The notes under the pieces were generated by a model, which saw only the letters and a program-made list of their open reading frames with translations, was not told the DNA's origin and ran no database searches. Positions 1 to 6,779 of a stretch of DNA of 10,357 nucleotides are shown here, piece by piece. Source of the DNA: JBOHWJ01 sp050736615 (GTDB taxonomy: Bacteria > Desulfobacterota > Binatia > Binatales > Binataceae); assembly GCA_050736615.1 (NCBI GenBank), contig JBOHWL010000210.1:1-10357 (forward strand), in the 5' to 3' direction. Position numbers and translations under genes: made by a program. Numbering within the stretch: the first letter of the stretch is position 1; the number at the start of each line of letters is the position of its first letter.

Positions 1-1529
1 TCATTGCCGGCCACGGCCGCGGTATGGGAACGGGCCGCCCGCGCGCCCAAGGCCGTGCGTCCGGCTTTGAGCACGATTACGGGCTTTTTCCTTGATACGC
101 GCGCCGCCACTTCGGCGAAGGCACGTCCGTCCTTGAGGTCTTCGACATGCATTGCGATGACCTGCGTATTGGGGTCCTGTTCAAAAAAAGTCAGCAGATC
201 ATCCTCGTCGAGGTCCGCCTTGTTACCCAAGCCGATTATGGCCGATACACCCATTTTGGCCGAACGGCTGAACCCCACGATCGCCATCCCGACCCCGCCG
301 CTTTGCGACGACAACGCGGCCTGGCCCTTGACGTCGTAGGCGGTGCAGAAGGTCGCGCATAAATTCTTATGGGTATAGTAAAAGCCATAGATATTCGGTC
401 CCATCAGACGCACGTTATATTCGCGTCCGATCCGGATAATTTCCTGCTGCAGGTCAACATTGCCGGTTTCGGCAAATCCCGAGGGAATCAGCACCGCGCC
501 GGGAATCCGTTTTTCTCCGCATTCCTTGAGGGCCGCGGCGACAAATTGGGCGGGAATCGCGAACACCGCGACATCGATTGTCCCGGGCACATCTTTGACG
601 CTGCGATAGGCCTTTTTGCCGAGCACCTCAGGCACTTTGGGATGAATCGGATAAATTTGGCCCTGGTAACCACCGTTGATTAGATTTTTCATCACGGAGT
701 TGCCAATCTTGCCGTCCTCGGGAGAAGCGCCAATCACCGCGACGGAATCGGGTTTAAGAATGCGATTCATCGCTGCGAGAATTTCCTCTCGCGAGGGCCG
801 ATAGCGTTCAACCGGCGGTGCGAAATCCAACAAAATTCGCACGTCGGCGGCGGCAGCGGCATCCGCCGTGGCGATTACCGGATTCAAGTCCATCTCGCGA
901 ATTTCGGGGAAATCGCTGATCAGATGCGAAACCGCGACGATCATCGTGGCCAGGGCGTTGCGATCGACGCCCTCGCCGCCGCGCACGCCACGCAAGACCT
1001 CCGCCGCCGCCACGCCATCCAGCATCGTCAGGGCCGCGGTTTCATCGATTGGGGCGAGACGAAAGGTCACATCCTTAAGCACTTCGACCAGCACGCCGCC
1101 CAGCCCAAAGGCTACGACTTTGTCAAAACTTTCGTCCGTCAGCGCCCCGATAATAACTTCCTGACCGCCGGTCAGCATGCGCTGCACCTGCACCCCGGCA
1201 ATCCGCGTCGCGGATTTATAGGCTTTGGCGTTCCTCACGATTTCGTCATAGGCGAGCCTGACCGCCGCCGCGTTCCGCAGGTTGACGAGCACCCCACCCG
1301 CTTCGGTTTTGTGCAGAATGTCGGGCGAGACGATCTTCATCACGACCGGATAACCGAGCGAGTCCGCAATTTTGGCGGCTTCGGCGGCCGAATTGGCGAC
1401 GCCTTCCTGTGGAACCGCGATACCATAGGCTTCACACAGATTTTTACCTTCCGGCGCCGTCAACGACGTACGTCCCGCGGCCTTCGCCTGGTCGAGAATT
1501 TTCCGAACCGCTGCCCGATCGTAACTCAT
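1..1529 (-). CDS. Acetate/acyl-CoA ligase (ADP-forming), beta-alpha fusion, 3' end outside window
   Basis: NDP-forming acyl-CoA synthetases interconvert an acyl-CoA plus ADP and phosphate with a free acid, CoA and ATP, in the cytoplasm. 509 residues are visible. The ATP-grasp (beta) part comes first: VVMK with Lys65, then HKTEAGG at 73-79. The CoA-binding Rossmann part follows, with GASPEDGKIG from residue 267, and then the succinyl-CoA-ligase-like part with SSQSGG around Gln409. The frame leaves the window just after SHTAAVAG. His502 in that motif aligns with the histidine that is phosphorylated in this family. Family members of this architecture are about 700 residues, so roughly 200 are missing here, not deleted. 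The ATG at 1529 is preceded by a good GGAGG ribosome site. The gene is divergent from the dodecin gene. The substrate acid (acetate, propionate, aryl acid) cannot be read from the sequence. Confidence 0.93.
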   Translation of the reverse strand, partial: MSYDRAAVRKILDQAKAAGRTSLTAPEGKNLCEAYGIAVPQEGVANSAAEAAKIADSLGYPVVMKIVSPDILHKTEAGGVLVNLRNAAAVRLAYDEIVRNAKAYKSATRIAGVQVQRMLTGGQEVIIGALTDESFDKVVAFGLGGVLVEVLKDVTFRLAPIDETAALTMLDGVAAAEVLRGVRGGEGVDRNALATMIVAVSHLISDFPEIREMDLNPVIATADAAAAADVRILLDFAPPVERYRPSREEILAAMNRILKPDSVAVIGASPEDGKIGNSVMKNLINGGYQGQIYPIHPKVPEVLGKKAYRSVKDVPGTIDVAVFAIPAQFVAAALKECGEKRIPGAVLIPSGFAETGNVDLQQEIIRIGREYNVRLMGPNIYGFYYTHKNLCATFCTAYDVKGQAALSSQSGGVGMAIVGFSRSAKMGVSAIIGLGNKADLDEDDLLTFFEQDPNTQVIAMHVEDLKDGRAFAEVAARVSRKKPVIVLKAGRTALGARAARSHTAAVAGN

Positions 1530-1734
1530 TTCAACCTCCGCAATTTTCGCAAGAGTAAAGCGGCAAATTCCCAGTTCCGGCTTGCGTCGCCGACATCTTG
1601 CAAGCCTGCCGTCGGCTTGAGTTTGGACCTGCCGTATGCGCTAATGACACGCAGGACACAAACCTAACGCCCGGCGCACTCTCGGGTCAAACCGCCATTA
1701 ATCGCGCGGTTTCGTTCAAAAGGAGTGGTCTGCT
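1530..1734. other. Divergent intergenic region between acyl-CoA ligase and dodecin genes
   Basis: This 205-base gap must hold the promoters of both flanking genes. A 7-bp inverted repeat, AAACCGC (1689-1695) with GCGGTTT (1706-1712), lies just upstream of the dodecin ribosome site AAGGAG (1720-1725). It could be an operator or a leader hairpin, but 7 bp in GC-rich DNA is weak evidence. I see no convincing -35/-10 pair. Confidence 0.3.
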
Positions 1735-1947
1735 ATGGTCGAAAAGACCATTGAATTGGTTGGGATCTCATCCAATTCAATTGAAGATGCGGTACAGCTC
1801 GCGATCGCGCGGGCCGGCATTACCATCTCCGGCATCAGTCATGTGCATGTCGAAGATATTTCGGCGATGGTGGAAGGCAATCAGATCGCGAAATGGAGGG
1901 TTGTGATCAAGGTTTCGTTCCTGGTGAAAGACCAGATTCACGAATGA
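1735..1947 (+). CDS. Dodecin family protein lacking the flavin-stacking residues
   Basis: A 70-residue protein of standard dodecin length. Dodecins are small beta-alpha-beta-beta proteins that assemble into hollow 12-mers; many bind flavin dimers and buffer free flavin. The family pattern is clear: IELVGISSNSIEDAV at the N-terminus, the helix, then a final strand WRVVIKVSF. Aligned without gaps to the archaeal dodecin I recall, position 36 (the flavin-stacking Trp) is His, and position 55 (usually Gln) is Arg. Both changes resemble the mycobacterial calcium-type dodecin (Rv0379/SecE2) rather than flavin-storing dodecins, so flavin binding should not be assumed. The start is supported by AAGGAG 9 bases before the ATG. 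It is 163 bases from the downstream MBL gene, so co-transcription is possible but unproven. Confidence 0.92.
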   Translation: MVEKTIELVGISSNSIEDAVQLAIARAGITISGISHVHVEDISAMVEGNQIAKWRVVIKVSFLVKDQIHE

Positions 1948-2110
1948 CAGTAATCCGTTTCCCCCGGACCGCCGGTGCGACACGACCATTGTGACGCGCC
2001 ATCGCACGCGGCCGGAAGGGGCCGGATTCCTCGGCCGGACCGCTACAGGCGCCGGATCGACTTCCAATGCGATCACGACGCGACAAAGCGGCCCCGAAAG
2101 CCTGAACAAG

Positions 2111-3100
2111 ATGCCAGCCAAAATTATTGAGGTGCACCCCGGTATTCACGAGATTTTCCTGCCGCTGCCGATGCGGCCCACTATCATCAACGTCTACCTG
2201 ATCGATTGTCATGGCGCGTGGGCCTTGATTGATACCGGCATGAATACGGCCGACAGTGTTGCGACGTTGCGGGACGCTTTTGCCCAGCTTGGAATTGGGA
2301 TGAACGACTTGAACGTGCTGATCGGCACGCATCATCATGTTGATCATTTCGGCACGTCCGCCGTTATCAAGCGGCACAGTGGGGCAACCACGCTGCTCCA
2401 TGAACTGGAGGTTGAACGCGTCAATCGGATGCTCACGCTCGGCCCGCCTTCACAGAGCGCCGAAGGCCGGGCTTTCTTTCTCACCCATGGCTTTCCGATT
2501 GAAAAATATCCCATCGAGGGTATGCGCCCGTCGTGGATCGGCACGGATCAATATAACCCGCTACCTCAGCCCGACAAATATTTGTCTGATGGTGACATTA
2601 TTCAGGTAGGCGATCGTCAATTGGAAGTCATTTGGACGCCCGGTCACGCACCCGGCCATTGCGTCATCTACCTGCGCAAGGAAAAGGTCATGATCGTCGG
2701 TGACCATTTGTTGCCCAAGATCACGCCACACGTCGGCATTTACCCCTCCGGACCCAGCAATCCGCTGGGAGATTTTCTCGACTCACAGCGGAAAGTGCAG
2801 CGATTTGACGTCGAATTGGTGCTGCCAGCCCATGGCGCCGTCTATCACGACCATCGTCACCGGGCTAATCAGTTAATCGAACATCATCGTTATCGCGAAG
2901 CGGAAATGCTGGACCTGGTGCGACGCAGGCCGCAATGCGCCTTTGAGGTGGCCGAGCAAATCTTCGGAAATGAGGAACGCCCGATTTTTCATGTGATGGC
3001 GGCGACATTCGAGACGCTCGCGCATCTTGAACTCGCCTGCTCGCAAGGGCGTGCGCGGAAAAGCGAAAACCACGGGCGTACTGTCTTCCAGGCGAATTAG
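2111..3100 (+). CDS. MBL-fold metallo-hydrolase with C-terminal winged helix
   Basis: A 329-residue metallo-beta-lactamase-fold hydrolase, probably a cytoplasmic di-metal enzyme of the glyoxalase II/LACTB2 type. The metal-binding set is complete: HHHVDH at 74-79 (the HxHxDH motif), His179 in TPGHAPGH, Asp198 in VGDHLLP and His241 in LPAHG. After about residue 255 comes HHRYREAEML, then a helical segment matching the beta-lactamase-associated winged helix. The frame stays open back to a GTG at 1991, but those 40 extra residues are low-complexity and unlike the family. The family-typical opening (IIEVHPGIHEIFLPLP) begins at the ATG at 2111, so that start is chosen although its ribosome site is poor. 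The substrate is unknown; thioesters, glutathione thioesters, lactones and RNA are all possible in this fold. Confidence 0.92.
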   Translation: MPAKIIEVHPGIHEIFLPLPMRPTIINVYLIDCHGAWALIDTGMNTADSVATLRDAFAQLGIGMNDLNVLIGTHHHVDHFGTSAVIKRHSGATTLLHELEVERVNRMLTLGPPSQSAEGRAFFLTHGFPIEKYPIEGMRPSWIGTDQYNPLPQPDKYLSDGDIIQVGDRQLEVIWTPGHAPGHCVIYLRKEKVMIVGDHLLPKITPHVGIYPSGPSNPLGDFLDSQRKVQRFDVELVLPAHGAVYHDHRHRANQLIEHHRYREAEMLDLVRRRPQCAFEVAEQIFGNEERPIFHVMAATFETLAHLELACSQGRARKSENHGRTVFQAN

Positions 3101-3626
3101 GTTGCCAATTACTGACGATACGCGATTTGTAATTTTTATAAAAACCTGGCCGCAACTCAGACCGTAGTGCGTGTGGACGCCCTCTTTAGAGAACCTCTCC
3201 ACAAGCACTCAGTGGTCGTTTCGAGCGCATTAGCGCAGCCGTAGGCTGAGCGAGCAGGCGAGTCCGCGAGCTGCGTTCAGGGTCAGGCTGCCAGAGCGAG
3301 AAATCCCGGATAGAGCCTTAGAGATTTCCGGGATTCCTCGCTGCACTCGGAGTCTGTGAGTTTTTGTCATTCTGAACGGAGTCTGCGAAGTGCAGAATCC
3401 CGAAAAAACATAGGAAAAGCAGAAAGATCCGGGATTCCTCGCTGCACTCGGAATGACAGAAAAACAAAATCTTCACACACTCTCGGAATGACAAATTAAG
3501 ACTTGTGCAGAGCTTCCCTAGCGCGGGTCTCACAAGCGGAAGCAAAGGCAGCGCCGAGGTTGTATGATACCGGCGATGCCTTGCGCGGTCCTTGATGGCC
3601 TTTGGTGACGCTCTAACTACCGTTGT
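3101..3626. other. Gene-free region carrying dispersed palindromic repeats
   Basis: No credible gene is present here. The two convergent genes on either side (MBL hydrolase and the 143-residue protein) both end into this region. It contains an A/T-rich patch around 3120-3145, a GC-rich segment around 3220-3290 with many gcgag/gagcg motifs, and the repeat cluster listed separately at 3295-3492. The only open frame of note, on the minus strand at 3318-3545, is made almost entirely of repeat sequence and is not a gene. Confidence 0.75.
3295..3492. repeat. Cluster of dispersed palindromic repeats ('gggattc...gaatgac' family)
   Basis: A 24-base sequence beginning CCGGGATTCCTCGCTGCACT occurs exactly twice, at 3328-3351 and 3429-3452. 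Between them lies an inverted, diverged copy (3366-3402), so GTCATTC (3366-3372) can pair with GAATGAC (3451-3457), and GTGCAG-AATCCCG (3390-3402) with CGGGATT...CTGCAC (3430-3447). A further GAATGAC stub lies at 3486-3492. The first copy also pairs with AGCGAGAAATCCCGG at 3295-3309 (14 of 15 positions). Repeats of this kind, which translate to 'HSECSEES'-like peptides, are scattered in intergenic regions of many Acidobacteria, deltaproteobacteria and Chloroflexi. Here they sit between two convergent genes, where they may act as transcription end or mRNA-stability structures. Confidence 0.8.
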
Positions 3627-4058
3627 TCAGACAGCCTGGAAAATCCGTTTGGAGCGCCGGTTTGGGGCACTGATCCGACCGCTGCGGACCACGGGAGAGC
3701 GTCGCGCCAAACGCCTCGAAGCGACGCCGGCTAGTTGCTGGGCACGCCATTCTCGTAACCCCGAGCGTAGAAACCCCGGTTCGATGCCGAGTGTTTCGCA
3801 AACCGTGTCGAAGGAAAACGGGCCGTCGCCAGCTTCACCACAAAGCCATTCCTCGGCTTCGGCGAAGAGACGCTTGCGCGGTCCGCTTTTGGCGTCGGCA
3901 TTGTTTTGAAAACAGCGCAAAGCATCTTCCAACACTGCCATCATCAGCCGCTTGACCGGCGCGATCGCGCTGTCGTCACGCCGCGAATCGTAAAATTGCT
4001 CTGGAGTAAGCACGTCCGGGACGAAGATTGATCCGAGTACGCCGTTTTCCCATTCCAT
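3627..4058 (-). CDS. Conserved hypothetical protein with HTH-like segment
   Basis: A 143-residue cytoplasmic protein with no signal peptide or membrane segment. The part from about residue 35 to 110 has the look of a conserved domain: a helix APVKRLMMAVLEDALRCF (33-50), an acidic stretch AEAEEWLC (66-73), then FSFDTVCETLGIEPGFLRSG (81-100) followed by LREW. The last piece reads like a helix-turn-helix, with LGIEP as the turn. I recall similar small proteins of unknown function in deltaproteobacteria and related lineages, but cannot name a family. The C-terminal 30 residues are very basic (RR and KR clusters), which would suit nucleic-acid binding. The ATG at 4058 is the only start after an in-frame stop about 25 bases upstream; no clear ribosome site is seen. 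It may be a transcriptional regulator, but that is inference. Confidence 0.65.
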   Translation of the reverse strand: MEWENGVLGSIFVPDVLTPEQFYDSRRDDSAIAPVKRLMMAVLEDALRCFQNNADAKSGPRKRLFAEAEEWLCGEAGDGPFSFDTVCETLGIEPGFLRSGLREWRAQQLAGVASRRLARRSPVVRSGRISAPNRRSKRIFQAV

Positions 4059-4079
4059 GATGATCAGTCGCTCACTTTC

Positions 4080-4187
4080 TCAAGTTACATCGCCCATCCG
4101 GACTACATCCGGAGGAGCCTTTGGATTCTCTATGTCCACTGCATCAGCGTTCCGCAAATTGATGAGCAATTTGCGTGCCGCGAACAT
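4080..4187 (-). pseudogene. Possible fragment of a GreA/Rnk-like elongation-factor gene
   Basis: A 35-codon open frame from the ATG at 4187 (the frame is open a little further upstream, to a stop near 4236) reads LRNADAVDIENPKAPPDVVR followed by MGDVT and a stop. This resembles the junction between the N-terminal coiled coil and the C-terminal domain in GreA/Rnk-type proteins, where '...AEVVDP...PPDVVxMxSxV' is typical. The match breaks after MGD, where an intact gene would continue for about 80 residues. It lies directly upstream of the 143-residue gene, same strand. It could be chance resemblance in a GC-rich frame, so the call is tentative. Confidence 0.3.
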
Positions 4188-4618
4188 CCAGCCAGCTCTT
4201 ATGCTGCCGCTCGCGCCGTTTTCGCGAAGTTCTAGCTAATATTTCCGTATCCATCGCGGTTTGTAATTGTTTTTTCGCTAACCCTGACGCATTTTGCGAA
4301 TTGCCGTTCGGTGTCTGCCAACCCCATCTGCGGGCGGCGGTTCACTCTATGGGCACAGTGCCACGGAAGGCGCCATTCTGATTAGGACAAAACGCCCCGT
4401 AGCTGATCCCGCAAACGCCTCGCCAGCTTTCATTCCAAGTGCAAATGCCACAGTTCCTTACTACGCCCGAGGGCGCACTTCGGATACGCGACAGCTTTGT
4501 CAGGGTTATGTCGAAATGCCGGAAGGAATTACCGCACGATGCCGGAGCCGCGGATGAACGCTCTTCCGATTACACCGCTGAATGCCGTTGAGAGCGGTGG
4601 TTGGCTAAACTGCGCGTC
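4188..4618. other. Gene-free stretch with no recognisable gene apart from a repeat copy
   Basis: I find no convincing gene on either strand. Plus-strand frames of 60-87 codons in this stretch show no family motif and no ribosome site. The segment around 4225-4300 is more A/T-rich than its neighbours. The only identifiable content is the diverged copy of the LON gene 3' end at 4473-4551, listed separately. The stretch looks like decayed DNA lying between the GreA-like fragment and the VOC relic. Confidence 0.6.
4473..4551 (+). repeat. Direct repeat copy A: diverged duplicate of the LON gene 3' end and flank
   Basis: This segment repeats 6780-6856 in the same orientation. Two blocks align without gaps: 4473-4492 with 6780-6799 (19 of 20 identical) and 4506-4551 with 6811-6856 (43 of 46). 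The 10-13 bases between them have diverged. Weaker similarity seems to continue about 40 bases further left. In copy B the second block contains the stop codon and last codons of the LON-domain gene; here the same frame reads GSGIVR followed by TAA (4529-4531). Similarity stops sharply after GGAGCCGC at 4551, and no LON coding sequence follows. Confidence 0.85.
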
Positions 4619-4834
4619 TTAGCGCCGTTGAGAAAGTTCGCTAGTGACGCCCTCCGGTCCTTCGGGGAAGACCAGCTTGCGCGAGTGGAAATCCGTGATC
4701 TCGTTGCGGGTTCGAACACCATTTGCCTTGACTTTGATGACTTCCGCCTCAAGGTCGTCAACGGCAAAGCAAATGTGGTTCATGCCGAGTTTATTCAGAT
4801 CATGAATATGCGTATCAGGAATAGCGTCCCTCGA
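4619..4834 (-). pseudogene. C-terminal half of a VOC (glyoxalase-fold) gene, truncated relic
   Basis: The frame is open from a stop at 4837-4835 to the TAA at 4621-4619. From an internal ATG at 4783 it would give 54 residues. It reads NHICFAVDDLEAEVIKVKAN, then GVRTRN, and near the end LVFPEGPEG and TSEL. This is the classic second beta-alpha-beta-beta-beta module of vicinal-oxygen-chelate proteins (glyoxalase I, dioxygenases, methylmalonyl-CoA epimerase): a metal His in NHI, the AVDDLEAE helix, and a final strand ending in the metal Glu. The first module, with the other two metal ligands and the normal start, is absent; upstream the frame closes after a dozen residues. One module alone cannot form the usual active site, so this is most likely a pseudogene remnant. 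Confidence 0.65.
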
Positions 4835-4851
4835 TTACCCCCGGACGGAGG

Positions 4852-4888
4852 TTCGTCCCGTCGCGCAAAAAAGACGCGGCGGGACGAA
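4852..4888 (-). terminator. Hairpin just downstream of the propeller gene
   Basis: TTCGTCCCGTCGCG (4852-4865) and CGCGGCGGGACGAA (4875-4888) pair at 13 of 14 positions around a 9-base A-rich loop. The stem begins 10 bases past the stop codon of the minus-strand propeller gene, where a transcription terminator would be expected. There is no T-run after the stem on the minus strand, so it would be an atypical intrinsic terminator or an mRNA 3'-end stabiliser. Confidence 0.5.
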
Positions 4889-4897
4889 TTCTCTCCT

Positions 4898-6583
4898 TTA
4901 TGGCTTGCAGACTGCCACGTGCTGTGTCCTTAAGCATGCCGACAGCGCAGTCAGCACCGGGCTGGCAGTGCCGATGAACTCGGTGATGCTGTTGCCGCCA
5001 AAGTTTGCCACCCAGACATCACCTCCGGCGTCAATCGCGATGCCGTGGGGTGCGCTCAGCGCGCTCCCGGTAAAGCCGGTCGAGGGCGAAATCGGTGCGC
5101 CAGCGGAGTTCGTTTCGCTGGCACTGCTGCTGCCGGAGTTAGTCGACCAGGCGTTGCCCAAAGAGTCAATTGCGATGCCGATTCCGGTCCCGTCCTGGCC
5201 ACCTCCCGTGAAACCGCTTGGCGCGGGCGAAAGAGCAGTGCCCGTCGAACTGAACTTGCTGATGCCGCCAATGCCCTTGGAGCCGGTGTTGTTTGCCCAA
5301 GCGTTGCCTTGCGCGTCTATCGCGACACCCTTGGGGCTAATAAGGCCGCCACCAAAAAATGGCGACCCTCCAACCGGGGCGCCGATAGAGTTGAATTCGC
5401 TGAAGATGCCGTTGCCCGCTACCCAAACGTTCCCTGCGCCGTCAATCGCAGGGCTGGTCGGGTTAGTCAGGCCGTTCCCTGTAAATGGCGACCCTCCAAC
5501 CGGGGCGCCCGAAAAGTTGAACTCACTGAGGCTGTTGCCGTTAACGTTTGCCACCCAAGCGTTGCCCGCGACGTCAAAGGCGATGCCTTGAGGGCCATTC
5601 AGGCCATTGCCGGTGAAGGGGGAGCCGGTAGCGGCAGTACCTTTGGGATTGAACTCGCTGATGCTGTTGCCGGAGTTGTTGGCTACCCAGACATTGTTGT
5701 TGGGGTCAATGGCGATCCCGATCGGGAAATTCAGGCCGTTACCAGTGTATCCAGTCGCCGGCGAGATCGCGGTGCCTGTGGGGCTGAACTGGCTCACGCT
5801 GTTATTGCCCTGGTTAGCGGTCCACACATTACCATTGGAGTCGATCGCGATCCCGTAGGGTTGGATTAGCCCGCCACCAATGTAATTCAAACCGAGAGTC
5901 CAGGCGGCGGGTGCCGACGCGAGCGCGGGTTGATAGGGCGGGTTCTCGGTTTGCAGGCCGAACAGTTTAGCCGCGTTGAAAACCGGATTACGCGCCATAT
6001 CGAGCGCCGCCATCAGTGTGTTCGTAGCCGCGGGTGCGGGCGGTGGCGGCTGGACGCTGGAATTCAGCGTCGTACATTGCGCCGAAGTCGCACCGCTGCT
6101 CTGGACGCAGGCCGCAAGGATGTTGGCGAGCGAGTCCAACGTTGCGGGAGAGTTGTTTCCTGTGGAGAGGAAGGCCGCCGGCGTACCATCGACGAAATTC
6201 GCGAGATTGGGAACGGTCGCGGCCACATTGGCAATGCCAATCGAATTGGTTGACGACGCCCCAATCTGCGAAGGATTACTCGGATTCATAAACTGGGACA
6301 ACGCATAAGCCGAAGCGACAGTAGTGAGTTCGTCGAGGTCCGTCGAGAATACGCCGCCGGAAAACGCGAGTTGGCCGCAGGCCCCGACCGCCGTCATAAA
6401 TGTGACCGCCGAGTTGGCGTTACCGTTGACGGTTCCGCCGGTCGCCACGAGATAAATTTGCGACTGGGTAGTCGGACACGAAAACTTCGGAATCTTAAAA
6501 TTGCCTGCGCTATCCGTCGTGTCCGTGCCGAGCGGGGTCGCGGTGCTGCCATAACCGCTCGTACCGGCGGCATAAGCGGTCAC
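4898..6583 (-). CDS. Seven-bladed NHL/Vgb-type beta-propeller protein, 5' end apparently lost
   Basis: 561 residues from a GTG at 6583. Residues 1-70 are the remainder of a carboxypeptidase-regulatory/SpaA-like beta domain (ATPLGTDTTDSAGNFKIPKF). Residues 80-215 form a helical segment beginning DELTTVASAYALSQF, with a Pro-rich stretch PPPPAPAA near 180. Residues about 235-545 contain seven repeats of roughly 42 residues of the pattern GL..P.GIAID..GN.WVAN....S.SEFN..G, giving a seven-bladed propeller. Relatives in Acidobacteria and deltaproteobacteria are exported or lipoproteins and start with a signal peptide and a '...GGQQPVSGA' segment. Here similarity begins abruptly at the equivalent of GATVTAY, an in-frame stop lies at 6613-6611, no ATG or ribosome site is present, and other frames upstream do not restore the missing part. 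It is therefore probably a decapitated pseudogene; no binding partner or enzymatic role can be read. Confidence 0.8.
   Translation of the reverse strand: MTAYAAGTSGYGSTATPLGTDTTDSAGNFKIPKFSCPTTQSQIYLVATGGTVNGNANSAVTFMTAVGACGQLAFSGGVFSTDLDELTTVASAYALSQFMNPSNPSQIGASSTNSIGIANVAATVPNLANFVDGTPAAFLSTGNNSPATLDSLANILAACVQSSGATSAQCTTLNSSVQPPPPAPAATNTLMAALDMARNPVFNAAKLFGLQTENPPYQPALASAPAAWTLGLNYIGGGLIQPYGIAIDSNGNVWTANQGNNSVSQFSPTGTAISPATGYTGNGLNFPIGIAIDPNNNVWVANNSGNSISEFNPKGTAATGSPFTGNGLNGPQGIAFDVAGNAWVANVNGNSLSEFNFSGAPVGGSPFTGNGLTNPTSPAIDGAGNVWVAGNGIFSEFNSIGAPVGGSPFFGGGLISPKGVAIDAQGNAWANNTGSKGIGGISKFSSTGTALSPAPSGFTGGGQDGTGIGIAIDSLGNAWSTNSGSSSASETNSAGAPISPSTGFTGSALSAPHGIAIDAGGDVWVANFGGNSITEFIGTASPVLTALSACLRTQHVAVCKP
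5357..5509. repeat. Exact 27-bp repeat in two adjacent propeller blades
   Basis: A 27-base sequence beginning AAATGGCGACCCTCCAACCG occurs at 5357-5383 and again at 5483-5509. The period of 126 bases equals exactly 42 codons, one blade of the propeller. On the coding (minus) strand each copy encodes GAPVGGSPF. The identity at DNA level, not just protein level, points to recent blade duplication or gene conversion between these two blades. Confidence 0.85.
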
Positions 6584-6779
6584 TGTGGCGCCGAGTTCAA
6601 AGCGGCGGACTCAGCCAATTCCATCGATGACTCCCGGTAAAGCAAGCCCAGGTCCCCCGAGCGAAAGTGCCCAGTCTGACGGGCCATTCCGTTCAGGCGA
6701 CGATTTGCGGATGGCGAGATTAAGGCACAGCCGTCCGAATTCAACCGGCGGCAATTGCCGAGTTCGACTATGACCTGAG

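Noticed and set aside
924..1667. Long plus-strand open frame of 247 codons
   Set aside because: It lies antisense to the acyl-CoA ligase gene, whose motifs are unmistakable; His/Arg-rich composition is typical of a shadow frame.
2020..2036. Small GGCCG/CGGCC hairpin between the dodecin and MBL genes as a terminator
   Set aside because: Five-base stem in very GC-rich DNA and no following T-run; too weak to call.
1991..2110. Longer N-terminus for the MBL hydrolase from a GTG at 1991
   Set aside because: The 40 extra residues are low-complexity, unlike the family, and the family-typical start coincides with the ATG at 2111.
3295..3492. Short direct repeats as a CRISPR array
   Set aside because: Only two exact direct copies plus an inverted one, uneven spacing, no unique spacers of regular length and no cas genes.
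3318..3545. Minus-strand open frame of 75 codons with CHSECSEESRIF-like peptide
   Set aside because: It is made of the palindromic repeat family; peptides of this look are well-known spurious translations of these repeats.
4294..4557. Plus-strand open frame of 87 codons
   Set aside because: No recognisable motif, no ribosome site, and its end crosses the duplicated LON-tail segment, which is coding on the other strand in the intact copy.
5045..5869. Plus-strand open frame of 274 codons opposite the propeller gene
   Set aside because: Its periodicity is the reverse-strand image of the blade repeats; it has no family motif.
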